The translations under genes were made by a program, and so were the position numbers. This document shows positions 16,615 to 26,239 of a stretch of DNA of 64,000 bases, piece by piece. Location: assembly GCA_964036045.1 (NCBI GenBank), contig OZ038381.1, forward strand, positions 130,455,708-130,519,707. Reading direction: 5' to 3'. The DNA comes from Eutreptiella sp. 'Long Island Sound 2002'. Lineage: Eukaryota > Euglenozoa > Euglenophyceae > Eutreptiales > Eutreptiaceae. Under the pieces are notes generated by a model. That model saw only the letters and a program-made list of their open reading frames with translations, did no database searches and was not told the DNA's origin. The stretch's first letter is position 1. Every line of letters starts with the position of its first letter.

Positions 16615-17155
16615 ACGCCAACGTGGCGCCTGCCCCGACAGCTCTGCGCCGACATGGCGCGGGCTCAGTGGCAGGGCACCATCGTGGTGCCGCGAACGTA
16701 CCCGTGCGCCGTCGTGACGCGGCCTTCTCGGCAGAGCGTTGTCGTGGCGCGGCCTTCTCGGCAGAGCGCCGCCGCGGCGCCGCCCAAACAGTCCAACACC
16801 AACGTGGCGCCACTTCAGTGACCGCACACCACCGTGGTGCAGCCAACACGCACGTGTGCCGCCGTGGCGCAGTGTTCGGGGCACGGCGCCGTCGTGGCAC
16901 CGCCCGGACAGCCCTATGCCTCCATGGCGCCAGTTCAGTGGCAGAGCGCCATCGTGGTGCCGCCAACGTACACGTGCGCCATCGTGGCGCAATCCTCAGG
17001 GCAGAACGCCACCGCGGCGCTGCCCAGCCAGCCCTGCGCCGACGTGGCGCCAGTTCAGTGACGTGGCACCACCGTGGTGCAATCAACGTGCACGTGCGCC
17101 GTCGTGGCGCAACCTTCAGGGCGGAGCGCCACCGTGGCGCTGCCCAAACGGTCCT
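16615..17155. repeat. 30-bp palindrome-headed tandem array with 120-bp higher-order unit
   Basis: Eighteen consecutive units of 30 bp (the first 31). Each starts with a 15-bp near-palindrome of two 7-nt arms around one central base, for example GCACCAC-C-GTGGTGC or GCGCCAC-C-GTGGCGC, followed by a 15-nt tail. Tails fall into four classes: A (..AACGTACACGT type), B (..TTCAGGGCRGA), C (TGCCCAAACGGTCCT type) and D (CAGTTCAGTG..). They run C D A B B C D A B C D A B C D A B C, a 120-bp higher-order repeat with one B unit duplicated. Arm substitutions are often paired, so the hairpin is kept in many units. Its role is unknown; a protein-binding or structural array is possible. Confidence 0.9.
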
Positions 17156-17325
17156 CGTGCGCCAGCCTCGCCATGGTGTGTCCTCCAGGCCAATACTCGA
17201 GGCACCATGGCGGGGTCTGCACCTGGCGCTCCGCCACCCTCCGTGACACCCCGTGCAGAGGTGACGAGTCATCGGCGGTACTCACCGCCTCACGTGCCAT
17301 CGGCGGGCGTCGCCGTCTCGCTCGG

Positions 17326-17455
17326 GCACCATCGTGGTGCCACTTTCTCGGTCGCGTGCCGTCTCGGTGCACGTATCGTGGGGCTCGTCGTTTGGGCTCG
17401 GCCTTTGCGGCCGGGCGTCGTCGGTGACCTCCACGGCGGTGCACCACCGTGGTGC
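17326..17455. repeat. Decayed outlying copies of the 30-bp palindromic unit
   Basis: Palindromes of the array type recur at 17326-17340 (GCACCATCGTGGTGC) and 17441-17455 (GCACCACCGTGGTGC), with a weaker one at about 17356. The array once extended further right or has been eroded. Confidence 0.75.
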
Positions 17456-17930
17456 TATGGCTGTGATGCACGTCCCGCACTCACAGAACCCGGGGGTACC
17501 CAGGCCACCGGCGGTGCGCGTGATCGTGTAGCGTGACCGTACTCGCGACGCCGGCGGTACTCAGCCCGCCGGCAGTGCGCATAGTCGTGCAGGGCCGCGT
17601 TCTATTTAGCCCGGCGACGTTTTCGAGTCGGAGGTGATGCCCCGGGAGACCCACATCTTCCGTGCCCGTTGATCTTGGAACGCTTACTCGGGTGGATCCA
17701 GGACAGTTCGGAGCGGTTGGTGGCCGGGACCGGCGAGCAGATCGAGCCGTAGCGTTGTCGTACACCGACGTTGTGACCCAGACGGCCTGCTGGGAGGAGC
17801 GTTCTCAGGTGTGCGACGAGATTCGTCTTGCTCTAGCGGAGGTAAGACGGAGGACTCCCTCGGCAGAGCCTGCGTGGGGCCCCCGAGGGACGACGCCAAG
17901 GCTCACCGTACGTGGGACCGCGGCAGGCGC

Positions 17931-17952
17931 TCCTCCTCCTCCTCCTCCTCCC
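17931..17952. repeat. (TCC)n microsatellite at satellite border
   Basis: About seven TCC triplets form the exact junction between the GC-rich island and the next octamer array. In one frame they encode a Leu run that gives a spurious signal-peptide-like start to the repeat ORF beginning at 17912. Confidence 0.9.
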
Positions 17953-20537
17953 CACTCACCCACTCACCCACTCACCCACTCACCCACCCACCCACTCACC
18001 CACTCACCCATTCACCCACTCACCCACTCACCCACTCACCCACTCACCCACTCACCCACTCACCCACTCACCCACTCACCCACTCACCCACTCACCCACT
18101 CACCCCATCACCCACTCACCCACTCACCCACTCACCCACTCACTCACCCACTCACCCACTCACCCACTCACCCACTCACCCACTCACCCACTCACCCACA
18201 CACCCACTCACCCACTCAGCCACTCACCCACTCACTCACTCACACACTCACCCACTCACCCACTCACCCACTCACCCACTCACCCACTCACCCAGTCACC
18301 CACTCACCCACTCACCCACTCACCCACTCACCCACTCACCCACTCACCCATTCACCCACTCACCCACTCACCCACTCACCCACTCACCCACTCACCCACT
18401 CACCCACTCACCCACTCACCCACTCACCCACTCACCAACTCACCCACTCACCCCATCAGCCACTCACCCACTCACTCACCCACTGACCGCCTAACCCACT
18501 CACCAACTCACCAACTCACCCACACACCCACTCACCCACTCACCCACTCACCCACTCACCCACTCACCCACTCACCCACTCACCCACTCACCCATTCACC
18601 CACTCACCCACTCACCCACTCACCCACTCACCCACTCACCCACTCACCCACTCACCCACTCACCCACTCACCCACTCACCCACTCACCCACTCACCCACT
18701 CACCCACTCACCCACTCACCCACTCACCCACTCACCCACTCACCCACTCACCCACTCACCCATTCACCCACTCACCCACTCACCCACTCACCCACTCACC
18801 CACTCACCCACTCACCCACTCACCCACTCACCCACTCACCCACTCACCCACTCACCCACTCACCCCATCAGCCACTCACCCACTCACTCACCCACTCACC
18901 GCCTAACCCACTCACCAACTCACCAACTCACCCACACACCCACTCACCCACTCACCCACTCACCCACTCACCCACTCACCCACTCACCCACTCACCCACT
19001 CACCCATTCACCCACTCACCCACTCACCCACTCACCCACTCACCCACTCACCCACTCACCCACTCACCCACTCACCCACTCACCCACTCACCCACTCACC
19101 CACTCACCCACTCACCCACTCACCCACTCACCCACTCACCCACTCACCCACTCACCCACTTACCCACTCACCCACTCACTCACTCACCCACTCACCCACT
19201 CACCCACTCACCCACTCACCCACTCACCCACTCACCCACTCACCCTCTCACCCACTCACCCACTCATCCACTCACCCACTCACCCACTCACCCACTCACC
19301 CACTCACCCACTCACCCACTCACCCACTCACCCACTCACCCACTCACCCACTCACCAACTCACCAACTCACCCACACACCCACTCACCCACTCACCCACT
19401 CACCCACACACCCACTCACCCACTCACCCACTCAGCCACTCACCCATTCACCCACTCACCCACTCACCCACTCACCCACTCACCCACTCACCCACTCACC
19501 CACTCACCCACTCACCCACTCACCCACTCACCCACTCACCCACTCACCCACTCACCCACTCACCCACTCATCCACTCACCCACTCACCCACTCACCCACT
19601 CACCCACTCACCCACTCACCCACTCACCCACTCACCCACTCACCCACTCACCCACTCACCAACTCACCAACTCACCCACACACCCACTCACCCACTCACC
19701 CACTCACCCACACACCCACTCACCCACTCACCCACTCAGCCACTCACCCATTCACCCACTCACCCACTCACCCACTCACCCACTCACCCACTCACCCACT
19801 CACCCACTCACCCACTCACTCACCCACTCACCCACTCACCCACTCACCCACTCACCCACTCACCCACTCACCCACTCACCCACTCACCCACTCACCCACT
19901 CACCCACTCACCCACTCACACATTCACCCACTCACCCACTCACCCACTCACCCACTCACCCGCTCACCCGCTCACCCACTCACCCACTCACTCACTCACC
20001 CACTCACCCACTCACCCACTCATCCACTCACCCACTCACCCACTCACCCACTCACCCACTCACCCACTCACCCACTCACCCACTCACCCACTCACCCACT
20101 CACCCACTCACCCACTCACCCACTCACCCACTCACCCACTCACCCACTCACCCACTCACCCACTCACCCACTCACCCACTCACCCACTCATCCACTCACC
20201 CACTCACCCACTCACCCACTCACCCACTCACCCACTCACCCACTCACCCACTCACCCACTCACCCACTCACCCACTCACCCACTCACCCACTCACCCACA
20301 CACCCACTCACCCACTCACCCACTCACCCACTCACCCACACACCCACTCACCCACTCACCCACTCAGCCACTCACCCACTCACCCACTCACCCACTCACC
20401 CACTCACCCACTCACCCACTCACCCACTCACCCGCTCACCCACTCACCCACTCACCCACTCACCCACTCACCAACTCACCCACTCGCCCACTCACCCACT
20501 CACCCACTCACCCACTCACCCACTCACCCACTCACAC
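17953..20537. repeat. Octamer satellite, second array
   Basis: CCCACTCA array of about 2.6 kb with its own internal duplications: a CCCCATCAGCC..ACCGCCTAACCC marker recurs 412 bp apart (18451 and 18863), and a CACCAACTCACCAACTCACC marker recurs 304 bp apart (19353 and 19657). It ends at CTCACACAGGGTGTGC. Confidence 0.97.
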
Positions 20538-20539
20538 AG

Positions 20540-20662
20540 GGTGTGCACAGCGGTGAACAGGAGCCAGGAGGCCGAGGACGCCGTACACGCAACACCACAC
20601 ACGGAGCGAGCACACCGGTGAACAGGAGCCAGGGGGCCCAGGACACCGAACACGCAACGGGC
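20540..20662. repeat. 65-bp minisatellite, two copies
   Basis: Two units carrying CGGTGAACAGGAGCCAG start at 20551 and 20616, exactly 65 bp apart. The same unit is found in about eight copies at 39.72-40.27 kb, so this is a dispersed family. The copies sit directly against the octamer array. Confidence 0.85.
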
Positions 20663-20786
20663 CGGGGCCGCGGCACTGGGGAAGGGGGCGGGAAGGGAGT
20701 GACCCGTGCTAGGCGCACGAAACGGTCCCCGGATGGACGAGGATCCAGTGGGCCCACGCCACAGGGTTGCTGGCGGCCCGGTGGGG

Positions 20787-20792
20787 TATAAA
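20787..20792 (+). promoter_or_regulatory. TATAAA in first 154-bp unit
   Basis: TATAAA in a GC-rich setting (GGGGTATAAACACGGG), exactly repeated in the second unit. It matches a TATA box, but no downstream transcription unit is evident. Confidence 0.25.
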
Positions 20793-20940
20793 CACGGGAA
20801 GAGGGATGGGCTGGGGCCGCAAAACGGCCCAACTGATTAGGCTGGGAAGGGAGCGACCCGTGCTAAGCGCACGAAGCGGTCCCCGGAAGGAAGAGGCCCC
20901 AATGGGCCAGCGCCACAGGGTAGCAGGCGACCCGGTGGGG

Positions 20941-20946
20941 TATAAA
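20941..20946 (+). promoter_or_regulatory. TATAAA in second 154-bp unit
   Basis: The same element 154 bp downstream of the first, with identical flanks. Confidence 0.25.
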
Positions 20947-20998
20947 CACGGGATGAAGGGACAAGGGAACAGGGCGGGGAAGGGCGTGTGGCTAGGGC

Positions 20999-22080
20999 CG
21001 CACAACGGCCTGACAGGGTAGGGAGTCCATGGGACGTAGGGAACGGGCCGGTGCCGGGATGAGGCAAAGGGGAATGGGACATGGGAAGGGCAGGGAGGCC
21101 GAAAGCGCCAAGCAACAGCCCTATGGGATTGGGAAACTGGTCGCCATGGAGTGGTGAACCATGGGCCAACCATGGGGAGCCTGGCCACGGGAAGTAGGGA
21201 AAATGCCCTGAACTCCGGGACGGCCGTGAGGTGTCCGCAGGGGTGAGGGTTGACCTTGAGATCCCCGGGTCAATGGCCTGAGTACACGTAGGTTCACGCG
21301 TGAGCGGGACCAGAAGGAACGTGGAAAGGGTCGCCCCCTGGCCTCCAGCCGTGGATGGACGACAACCAAGTGCATCCGGGTGCCGAGTGGGAGTGGTGGA
21401 ATGTGGTTGACAGAGAGAAATGCTCCGCTGTTGGCGAGGGCTATCCACAGGAAACCCGCCTGCAGGCGCCCAATAGGCTGTGCTAGGGGGGGAAGGCCGG
21501 GGAATCCTTCGAAGGGTGACCGGAAGGAGCTGAAACCGTGAGGGCAGCGACTGAAGGGAGCCTACCACCAGTCATGCCCCAAGGGAACCTGGTTGAAGTT
21601 CTCGGCCGTGAGGTGAGACAGGGGTCGCCAGGGGAACTGATGGTGGAGAGCACTCCTTCCCGCCAGAGGCGGCCACCATGTAAAACAAACAAGGAGATGA
21701 CAGATGAGGCTGCGGACGCGGCCGCCCTTACTTACTTACTTACTAGGCACCCGTGGGGTCGGTTCATTCCTGGGTGCCCACCTCCATACGACCACCTCAA
21801 CTGCGGGTCACCTGAACACGCTGGCCTACGTGAACAGGGTCACTTCACATTCGGACTCACAGTTGAGGCCCTTTACTTGCAACCCCCTCTGTTTTCTAAA
21901 CTTTCAAGAGCGGTGAGCACTGTTGTGCTGACAACTAGACCTAATCAGTGTATACTAGGACAGGTTCAGGACTCCGGCAGAGCTCCACCTTCGTTGATCG
22001 TACTAACATGCTTTCCAAACCGGGATCAGTTTTCCAAACACCTGCACATCGCCGCTTTTGGAGTGTAGCCCCTGCCGAGG
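20999..22080. other. Intergenic, no supported gene
   Basis: GC-rich until about 21.7 kb, then more mixed. A short (CTTA)n run lies at 21726-21744. A 243-codon minus-strand ORF (20837-21568) is Pro/Ser/Arg-rich and spans part of the 154-bp duplication, so I do not call it. Confidence 0.5.
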
Positions 22081-24488
22081 TTGTGCTCTGCAGTCCCATT
22101 CCTGTGATTAACAGCGTGAACCAGGTGGCCGCTTATCAGATTTGCAGCCACCCAGCCAGTGTGTGCCTTGTTGACCACGTGATGCATGGGATATGCCCTA
22201 ATGTTATGACCTTGGGGAGCCAATGAAGAGCGGTCAGGCGGTGGCTTTCTAGTCCAGGGGGGAATGACAAGCAAGGTGCTGCGAAACAAGGTGTCTCCAC
22301 CCTACTTGGGCCCCTAAACGGTCGAGACCCATGTGGCTCTACGCCTCTTGGCGTCTTTACCATACCCCTGAGTGTGTTAGGTATGTCTGTGTGTGTCTCA
22401 TTTCACTCCCTGGCGTGGCTCCCTTTCGGGCTTCGCTGATTTCGGACCGAAGGTCCTAGTCAGCTACTATTACCACTCCTAGGGTGCCCAATTTCTGTGC
22501 TGGCGCCTAACCTTTGGGGAAGACGGCAAACGCCCTACCTACTAGAGGGGAGGGTTGGCCAAATGTGCCAAGGGGAGGGATGGCCAAGTGTGCTAAGGGC
22601 ATACAAAACGCACATTTTTCTAAAGGCCAAAAACTCACACACTCCCTTGCCCGCGAGAAAAAGCACGCGGAGCAGGAGACACCACTACACTACGCTCACT
22701 AATGCCAGCATCAGCCTTCGAAGGCAGGCTGAGCACAGCCGCACCCAGTCCCTGCCAGGCTTGCTGACCCTAACCCCTACACACACTACTGGGTGGCAAT
22801 TGCAAGGAAGTTACGAGCCCTATTCGCTCCCCTGTGAAATTGCCAGCGAACACCGCGCCGCCGGGTAACTGTGGCCTGCCAGGGACGCCCTCGCGCGTTT
22901 CTGTGTCAGGGATCCGAGGAAAAGAGTGCTCTATCAGCGTGCACAGCGTTCATGATGATGAAGTCAGACCGTCACCGCCACTCCTGGCTGAGGCACAGTT
23001 TGTTGTTTGTGTGATCTGCGCCCTGTTTGGCATGGGCGAGAAATGGGAAGACGCCGAAGGCAACTGCTGCTGCACCACTCCACCCTTTTTCCTTTTTCAC
23101 CTTAGAACAAAGGCGGATGGAGGCCGGTTAGCGGCTGAGGAACATAACGATCCTCGCTATATTATACAGGTCTTAGGTTGGAAAATAATACGCTGTCATC
23201 CTGCAAGCAAGCAAGCTTGAGGACTCCGCCTGTTGTCTTATAGAAGGTAGGGCGGACCCCTGGGTAGCCTTGACAAGGGTTATACCGTGTGCACAGCGCG
23301 TGACCTACAGCCCTTTAATGCATCATGTGTATGCTGGGAAGGGAGGCGAACAAAAACAACTTTTTTCCCTAAGATTAACCAAATGTATCCAATCACCACG
23401 AAACTCGCCCAGGAGGTGAGCTCCTCCTGGGCTTACTTACCTTACTCACCACGCATCATGAGTATGCCGAAGGACATCGAATGCAAGGGCAACCCTAAGC
23501 GTTTCAACAACCCTACGGCGAATTAGAAACCATCCTAAGCGATTAATGCATAGTGTGTATCATGCATGCGCTTCTCGCCTTGCTTCCTACAGGAGAAAGA
23601 GAGGGAAGGGCGAGCAACTGCACAGCGCAAAACGAAGCCTAAGCGTTTTAAGTAACCCTATATTGACGCTACGGCGAGGCTGGCACGAGCAAGCAGTTTC
23701 CTGTTCGATCTGTGAAGAAAAGGGAAGGGTTGATGGATGCACAGGAAAGGCGCCACGACGTATCGATGTCTAGATTAGGCAAATGTGTCGCAAGTACAGC
23801 GCATACTCTAACCCTACCTGCACGCTGCGTGCTCGATTCGTCTAACATACCTTTCATTCCTGTTTTGACCTGTGCAGAGCAAGAGAAGAGAACGCCCAAA
23901 CCCACAACAAACGCAGGGGTGACAAACCAAGCCTTTTAACGAAACTAACAACATGAATGCAATGCATGCGTGTGACATGGCACTAACATACGTGAGAGTC
24001 GGATTGTCCAACTGCTCTGTTGTGTGGTTGTGTGTTAAATTCTTTCTTCTGAAGTTTATAAAACTTTTGGTGCAACTGTGCAAAAATTTCTTTTAAAATC
24101 TTTAAAAAGCACGGCCCATACCTTCTTATCTAGGAGCTGTTTACGCTTCTGCACCTCTTTTGCGTAGTGCGCTTCTGTTGCGCTTGTCTCCGACCTAAGG
24201 TTTTGGTCCAACATGACGATTTCCAACGTCTTTCCGTCAGGTTTTAGCGATTTGACTTCTTAAACCACTACCACTTTCGCTAAACCACTGGATTCACTCC
24301 CTGTTGGTTCCATTTTCCATTCCTTTCAGCCCCTGGAGTTTTGTGCCGTCCATTGGGGGTATTGCTCCGCCCTGGCCCTTGGTCAGGACGTTTATTAAAA
24401 CGCTGTTACTACAGCGATCGCCGTCTGCATTAGAGCGTCCGACTGTACCCTAGTGGGCAAGCATGTGTGCTCTAGGGAGTGAGTGCTG

Positions 24489-24498
24489 GGTTCAAACC
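24489..24498 (+). other. tRNA-like B-box in solo LTR
   Basis: GGTTCAAACC fits the Pol III B-box/T-arm core and is preceded by an AGTGG-containing A-box-like stretch about 40 nt upstream. The same feature is at the matching place in the 43.5-46.7 kb LTR. No acceptor stem closes, so it is not a tRNA gene; it may be a tRNA-derived piece inside the LTR. Confidence 0.35.
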
Positions 24499-24977
24499 CC
24501 ACTACCCCCAAATGGTTACCGAATGTTTTTGCCGCACGCTGGCGACTTTTGAGGAATTCCCCATCGAAGGGACATCATTCACGGTACAGTACACTGTTTG
24601 TTAAGGGTACCTACAGTGTGCTGAGCTTCTATGAGCTGATTAGAGTGTCACTGGCTGGTTTCATACATTTTCTGAGGTAATGTCAGGCAAATTTGCGCCT
24701 TTTAGCTTGGTCCTACCAGCTTGATCAACTAGTACTCTAGGGGGAAGTAAGAAAAAGTCACTGTCATGTCTTTCTTGGGGTACTTGATCCAGGCCAAGCC
24801 CCCCCCTAAACCTTGTGATGATGTTGAGACTAACACTTAAGCATCTTTATCACCCTTTTGAAGCTTGAAGTACACTTTCTCAAAGTAACTAAGGTTATAA
24901 CCCTAGCCCCCCCCAATGAATCCCACCCCTTCCACTCAACTGAGCGGAGGTATCTTCCTTCGTCGAGGTAATACCGA

Positions 24978-24983
24978 AATAAA
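24978..24983 (+). terminator. Conserved AATAAA in solo LTR
   Basis: ACCGAAATAAA is kept at the same relative place in all three LTR copies although the surroundings have diverged. This suits the LTR polyadenylation signal. Confidence 0.5.
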
Positions 24984-25528
24984 GTAGGCACTTCTTCCCT
25001 AGGGCCTTGTAGGTTAAGCCTCGTATACCCACACCCCAAGACCCCTATACTCAATTGTTTCTACCACATATTGTGGGTCTACGGTTTAACTGATTCTGAA
25101 TTTAGTTGATTGCCTATGCTGGCGAAGCCATATCCTGTGTCTGGCCGAACTCCTTTGCCCCAGATTCCTGACAAACTCGATTGTATCCGAAAAAATGCAC
25201 ATGAAGTGCTTGGTGCTATCTTGGGGACCCGAGTCATGTCAGTTTTCACACATAAAATCATCTATTTTGTTTATGAATCATTGGAGCTGTGTATCTAGGT
25301 CTACATTTGTTTATCTGCAGCCCCTCCTTGCTACTTATGCTTTAAATTGGAAGGGTTATCACCTGACGTTGATTTTGATCCGGTATTTGGGCTGCTTTGT
25401 ACCTGTCCTTTGTCATTTTGCAGTTTGGGACAATCCAACAAAGTTTTCAGCAATCAAAAACCAGCAAGCAGGAACACCAGCACAGGCAAGGCAAACCAGA
25501 ATACCTTTTCTTTAATTATGCCACATAC

Positions 25529-25774
25529 CTTCGTTTCGGCATCCCAAGGTCCAGAAAAAGAGCGCACAGCGTCCGATCTTGTGAAAGCTTCTTCTGTAGC
25601 CCTTTTTCTCTCTTTCGAAGCCCTCTGTGTATTACCAATTTGGTCAGCAAGTCGTTTCCATAGGGGTTTGTTCCTCCCGTTTGTGCATGAAAAGGTGAAC
25701 AAGTCGTCCACCAGCTGTTGGTCCCCCCATCCGCTGTAGTGGTAGTTCACCACTTGCAGCGAGTGCTGGGACAT
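25529..25774 (-). CDS. Hypothetical first exon, splice donor next to an LTR
   Basis: An 82-codon open stretch begins with ATG (MSQHSLQVVNYHYSGW) in an A-rich context and ends at ACGAAG followed by GTATGT, a strong 5' splice donor (25523-25528). The peptide has mixed, non-repetitive composition with a Trp/Arg/Lys-rich central part (PLWKRLADQIGNTQRASKERKR) of the kind seen in helical DNA-binding domains; I do not recognise a family. About 30 bp beyond the donor the solo LTR begins, so the rest of the gene would have to lie past 22 kb or be lost. If real, this is the 5' end of a gene whose first intron received the retroelement. It could also be a chance ORF. Confidence 0.35.
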
Positions 25775-26239
25775 TTTTTAAAAAATATTTGTCACCCGTC
25801 GGTTATGGGAATATTTCATTTCAAAAAGCGCGCGGCGCTGGCGCCGCCCCCGCCGCCAGCGTTGAGGGGGCTCAACCGCGAATCAACCACGGTTCAGCCG
25901 GTCAACTGCTCCCCTTTCAAGTTCAACCGGCCTACACTGGGGAAAAACACTGTGTGCAGTACCTGATCTGAATGAGCACGTAGAAGCTAGGTAGGTAGGT
26001 CATCTCGGGACTGGGGTTGCCCCCCAAGGGGGTCTTACCAAGGGGCTTTTGCTCAAGCACCAACCGCCCTACTTCACGTGCCCCCACAAAGCGGCTCCCC
26101 CACATGGGGGAAGGGCGCGGTCGCCGCGAGCAGTACCCTACTGCGGGTTCTGCCCAGAGAGGCAACCCATCTGCGACCGAAGTCTCACATTCCTCTTCTT
26201 GGGGCAGATGATATGTGGAGGAGGATTTCATCGCACATC
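25775..26239. other. Intergenic; GC palindrome and GGTA run
   Basis: Holds a GC-rich palindromic patch (GCGCTGGCGCCGCC.. near 25830-25862) and a short (GTAG)n run near 25990. A plus-strand ORF from 26049 contains scattered Cys (..CPHK..YCGFCPERQPIC..) but merges into the A/C-rich tract and is not called. Confidence 0.4.

Larger units (their letters stand above)
16385..17930. other. GC-rich island between satellite arrays
   Basis: About 1.55 kb of non-octamer DNA. Its centre is the 30-bp palindromic repeat array described separately. The flanks (16385-16614 and 17456-17930) look unique and GC-rich. Long ORFs cross it on both strands only because a 30-bp period keeps frames open; they are Arg/Ala/Trp-rich and differ completely between frames, so I do not call a gene. 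An ORF on + from 17662 runs on into the next satellite array and matches nothing I recognise. Confidence 0.6.
20691..20998. repeat. 154-bp tandem duplication
   Basis: Two units (20691-20844 and 20845-20998) share GGAAGGGAG.GACCCGTGCT, ACGGTCCCCGG, CGCCACAGGGT and CGGTGGGGTATAAACACGGG at the same spacing. No protein is recognisable in either strand. Confidence 0.85.
22081..25498 (+). mobile_element. Solo LTR of the long-LTR chromovirus family (+ orientation)
   Basis: About 3.4 kb aligns along its length, in inverted orientation, with the 3' LTR at 43.5-46.72 kb. Shared landmarks in order are GTGTGTGCCTTGTTGACCA, GACAAGCAAGGTG, the CTTCGAAGGCAGG area, TCTGCACAG, GGGTTCAAACCC, GGCGACTTTTGAGGAATTCC, ACCGAAATAAA, CTCAATTGTTTCTACCAC and TATCTGCAGCCC. 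Similarity is clearly lower than between the two LTRs of the full element, so it is an older insertion. No internal gag-pol lies next to it, hence a solo LTR made by LTR-LTR recombination. Both termini are fuzzy (within roughly 20-50 bp). Confidence 0.8.

Noticed and set aside
16615-17155. CRISPR array
   Set aside because: Units abut with no unique spacers, tails fall into four recurring classes, there are no cas genes, and the context is eukaryotic.
16403-17272. Overlapping long ORFs on both strands in the 30-bp array
   Set aside because: A 30-bp period keeps frames open on both strands; the peptides are simple repeats and differ totally between frames.
20837-21568. 243-codon minus-strand ORF
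   Set aside because: Part lies in the 154-bp duplication, it has low-complexity Pro/Ser/Arg composition, and nothing is recognisable.
22026-25298. Many short ORFs in the solo LTR, and their counterparts at 43.5-46.7 kb
   Set aside because: Frames are not conserved between LTR copies beyond short stretches; they are non-coding LTR sequence.
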